Shown one piece after another: positions 62,101 through 64,000 of a DNA stretch of 64,000 bases (its first letter is position 1; every line of letters begins with the position of its first letter). Both the position numbers and the translations under genes were made by a program. The notes under the pieces were generated by a model. The model saw nothing but the letters and a program-made list of their open reading frames with translations, made no database searches and was not told where the DNA came from. The stretch is from Fibrobacter sp. UWH4 (GTDB lineage Bacteria; Fibrobacterota; Fibrobacteria; Fibrobacterales; Fibrobacteraceae): contig NZ_FRAY01000001.1 of NCBI RefSeq assembly GCF_900142475.1, positions 620,001 to 684,000 on the forward strand. The letters are read 5' to 3'.

Positions 62101-64000
62101 AGCCGATTCCAGTGGCGTCGTTCGGTTTGGCTGTGACCCATCTCTGCTTCAAGGATATAAAACGAGTCGTGTTGGAGATGCGATTGTCGTTGACTCACCT
62201 TATTACACGCTTGAATCAAACTCTGGATTCAAGTATATGCGTATGTCAGGTGTGCTGAATGCATCGGGAGTGATTGGTACAGAAAAGGGAATCTTGCTAG
62301 AAAAGTATTCTATAGATGTCGCTACGGGAAATTGTGAATATAAATCAAAATATATTGATTCTCCTGCGCATAATACTTGTTTTACGGCTAGCACGAATGA
62401 ATCTGATGCCATTGCGGACAAGAATAGTCTTCAATCTTCTATAAATTACGTTGTTGGAACCGATCCTGAAAATCCGGTCGTTGATGCCGATTTTAATGGA
62501 AAGTTCCTTGTACAAGAAAATACTATTAGCCAAGAACAAAATTCAGACGAATATACTGTAGGAGTATTTGCGACAAGCAAGGAAAAAGCATGTTGGAGAA
62601 TCGTTTCTGACAGCAGCAACCTTGTGTTGGAAAAATATCAAGTGATAGGCAAAGCCCTTACCCTTGTTGATTCGATAACGCTCGATAGTGTAACATCTCT
62701 GTCTTTGGGGGCTAATCTCGATAAAGCACAAGAATCTTACAATGCTTTAGTCTTGGAACTTCAGAAACTCTGTGAAGGTGCGTTTGATTTATCTTTTGTT
62801 GATGAATCAGGAACTTATTCAATAGGTGTTACTTCCAATAAAACAGAAATTTATTCTGCTACGGTCTCTGATAAGTTTTTAGATATAACCATAGGCTCTG
62901 ACGAATTACATATAGATACCAAGAATTGTAGTGATTCAAATGACCTTTCTCGTGCTATAGAGGATGCCTGGAAAGCAAATAATTCTACCACGCAAAATGG
63001 AGCGTTGAAATCTGTTTCTGTACAGAATGATAAAGTTGTATTTGCTGTTGCTGAAGGGACTTCTGTTGTAAGCGCTACTTTAGGACTTGATTCAAATACA
63101 ATTGGCGAGAAAAATGACTTTAAGCTGGTCGATTTCGGTGGAAATAATCTTGGCCCTGTAGATTTCGAGTCTTTGCTTGGTGGAGTTGATGCAGATGCCA
63201 ACATTGTGGCTGTAGTTAATGCCATTAACGCTCTGATTAATCCAAATAGTCTAGATGACTTGCCCTCCTTATGTTGGCAGGATGTAAAAGACAATCCGAT
63301 GGACCATCTTGAATTTCGCTCGAATGCTGCATTTGCGCTTGAAAATATTGGTTCGAGTAAAGTCCTCGAAAGGCTAGGCTTCTCGCCAATGAGGGCTAGC
63401 AAATGTGGTAATGATGATTATCGCATTGTTGGCAAGACCTTGCTTGGCGTTGATTGGTCTAAATTATTTAGCCTTGATGAAAGTGCCGATGCCAAGGTAG
63501 AATTGTATGCGAAGGTCGATTTCTCTATTGGTAAAGCTATAGATGTTAAAGAGGTTGATACTAGCGATCAGGAATTAATTGTAATCTCGTTGGATGAAAA
63601 TGCAAATAAGAGCTCGTTTGCTGTTGGTGGATATGTTAAGTTTGGAGATGTTTACTTTAAGATTCATAATCTTGATGTAAATTCGGAAGGGAACGTTGAT
63701 TCCATTACAGTTTCAAAAAATGATTGGATTGTTATCAAGGAAAACGCCTCGACTACAGTCAATTGGGATGACCCGAATATATCTTTAAGATATGTCGCTG
63801 CCATTGAGGCCACTTTCAATTTTGTTGATGTGAATCTCGTCGCTGACGGTTCAGTGCATATTGAGGCGACTTTTACTGCAAATAAGAAGACTGATGCTAA
63901 TAATGCTAACGATTCGTTCTTGAGTAACTGGGAATTCCAGAATCCTCAGTTTGTGTATACATCGGCCAATCAACAATCTGAATCTTCAAATAAGTTCGAA
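59105..64000 (+). CDS. Giant LEPR-XLL surface/secreted protein, 3' end outside window (cassette 2)
   Basis: Open from ATG 59105 to the window edge, 1632 codons without a stop. KIEQLEPRQMFSADVG (14-29) is the LEPR-XLL motif behind a short basic N-terminus. The remainder is beta-rich, acidic, Asn/Ser/Asp-rich with few Cys, and contains repeated LNLAKSLG/VNFKLNVNF-type blocks suggesting duplicated beta domains. The first 765 residues or so are homologous to the shorter protein at 51447. Such proteins are expected to be exported and surface-bound; ligand or role unknown. AT-rich with the same codon use as the other cassette genes. Confidence 0.9.
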   Translation, partial: MAKKNYNHGMNNFKIEQLEPRQMFSADVGLNDIEQQLNNIPDIVENTLESIDNLQMSNLGLDATLNSASAILPDIATDIQSLISAAFTSYKGSLPPNTESVSLDALAAELNNRITTDLPQSFVNPSFSVQNEDTLKLNLGYQSNADVGNLNIDAVALQTNNVTISASVLANVSVEIDFDKDDDAVPAESSSDIEISADISNINISVPNFGGTAEFMNLSVLEQNDDVADLGLNYNGISSLQTTSLDLEYRLDNTNAGMPFDIKNANDVIGVTKATNGDFSVSMPELQLKSGIEGFSLENILQGLDFEKIPFIRDYKFGGKTVSSYIADLQKFWARASFAINGAVEQDSTGASPVYQLNLGKIGTYFSKLIANVENVGLLLKSFTLEDENHNLVNLYGSATNISSNDSLLDLSSSPTSIYLNFKPNIPNIAPQPNQTIDLGLLKLNDLDVDCSIRVEVPIHVDQNSGQLSFDGFALDDFKLKVSKTDINGELALGLFNASVQGGSFELEVGYDVNTNELLISEPKFSVESATLKSGTVTVAKLDAAENPYEFGYDSLTENWIVPDEIKAFASLSGETLSLQVAAYLQSMQTALRKQLEDNVKLDFLGSSIEKVADVVDKIDMVVNGFVDPSNSANNVVGLFVVDKGKYKANFSSVETFVEVFNNAWKKAFKINDNVCSLSYVGFVGDEATVIDDVENTNDSIKNNFKLDHYTFEFNLKFSNEVDFDLNLAKSLGDDFVNVATFGNVVVSCEAGVNFKLNVNFKYSTIGNETNIGDIIDDANVGQNETYYFYDVGNQLQITKTKDVIIDGNNEDYSFSFKVKPNSASNETTVLVLSGGISSQNFRYVAESRGTNGEYTTLLNTGLPDIEYNVQNRKLIFTSDEDFSICRSEEADAFGELKLVNTVLQTCCSLTLDYNPLSIVLKDAKNASNQTITLKLSNVIDFAKDLFSKGVAENANWWESLDKYLSLQKNDEDQFGLDSVGELDFGRSIKNTYGLYVIEADSSGVVRFGCDPSLLQGYKTSRVGDAIVVDSPYYTLESNSGFKYMRMSGVLNASGVIGTEKGILLEKYSIDVATGNCEYKSKYIDSPAHNTCFTASTNESDAIADKNSLQSSINYVVGTDPENPVVDADFNGKFLVQENTISQEQNSDEYTVGVFATSKEKACWRIVSDSSNLVLEKYQVIGKALTLVDSITLDSVTSLSLGANLDKAQESYNALVLELQKLCEGAFDLSFVDESGTYSIGVTSNKTEIYSATVSDKFLDITIGSDELHIDTKNCSDSNDLSRAIEDAWKANNSTTQNGALKSVSVQNDKVVFAVAEGTSVVSATLGLDSNTIGEKNDFKLVDFGGNNLGPVDFESLLGGVDADANIVAVVNAINALINPNSLDDLPSLCWQDVKDNPMDHLEFRSNAAFALENIGSSKVLERLGFSPMRASKCGNDDYRIVGKTLLGVDWSKLFSLDESADAKVELYAKVDFSIGKAIDVKEVDTSDQELIVISLDENANKSSFAVGGYVKFGDVYFKIHNLDVNSEGNVDSITVSKNDWIVIKENASTTVNWDDPNISLRYVAAIEATFNFVDVNLVADGSVHIEATFTANKKTDANNANDSFLSNWEFQNPQFVYTSANQQSESSNKFE

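Overview
The window looks like a Fibrobacter-type chromosome. Two lipoproteins carry the long serine-rich linker and C-terminal 'Fibrobacter succinogenes major paralogous' (FISUMP) domain typical of that genus. Ordinary housekeeping genes (ispE, rplY, pth, guaB, a complete pimelate-to-dethiobiotin set) share the window with strongly accessory stretches. The genus is an inference from gene content; no rRNA is present.

Layout. 1-6868 (minus strand): a small specialised-metabolite cluster with a STAS protein, a PLP-dependent aminotransferase-like enzyme, a one-module NRPS (A-T-C), a MATE exporter fused to an anti-sigma-type ATPase domain, and a membrane protein that runs off the window. 6919-12727 (minus): an envelope operon with two outer-membrane beta-barrels, an MMPL/RND exporter, a LolA-like protein and a truncated DUF2147 gene. 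12876-18858: ispE, tRNA-Gln(TTG), rplY, pth, guaB, a GGDEF protein and a GNAT acetyltransferase. 18967-24270: bioA-bioW-bioF-bioD and a LysR regulator, with copies of an interspersed repeat lodged between the genes. 24271-25002: a gene-free stretch with repeats and a 142-nt imperfect hairpin. 25003-32459: a type I restriction-modification system (hsdM, hsdS, hsdR) and a DUF1016/YhcG nuclease. 32599-39391: a flavodoxin-like reductase, a lipoprotein hydrolase, a YjbR protein, a DUF2798 protein, a Bcr/CflA exporter, a Na/Pi symporter and a cyclophilin-like lipoprotein. 39564-42545: a metallo-beta-lactamase-fold protein, an Rrf2 regulator, a zinc macrodomain and a class M sirtuin, behind a strong promoter that overlaps an inverted repeat.

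42562-64000 is a mosaic built on repeats of one cassette. The recurring parts are (i) a divergent leader with a CRP-like site and a TATAAT box (43470, 49918, 57587; the first copy is degenerate), (ii) in two copies, a 38-codon mini-ORF whose product carries a LEPR-like motif, a FISUMP lipoprotein and an LEPR-XLL surface protein, and (iii) the 5' end of a GAF-HlyD adaptor gene, present as a 67-bp perfect direct repeat at 45262 and 55855. Different minus-strand cargo sits between the adaptor border and each leader: ATPase/TOPRIM/DUF262 (45333-49795) in one copy and a PRTase-like protein plus NADAR (55936-57493) in the other. An AAA-HNH pair follows the short LEPR protein directly. I read this as a repeatedly used integration site for conflict and defence genes next to a secreted-protein operon. 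This arrangement, with the LEPR mini-ORF, is the best candidate here for something undescribed.
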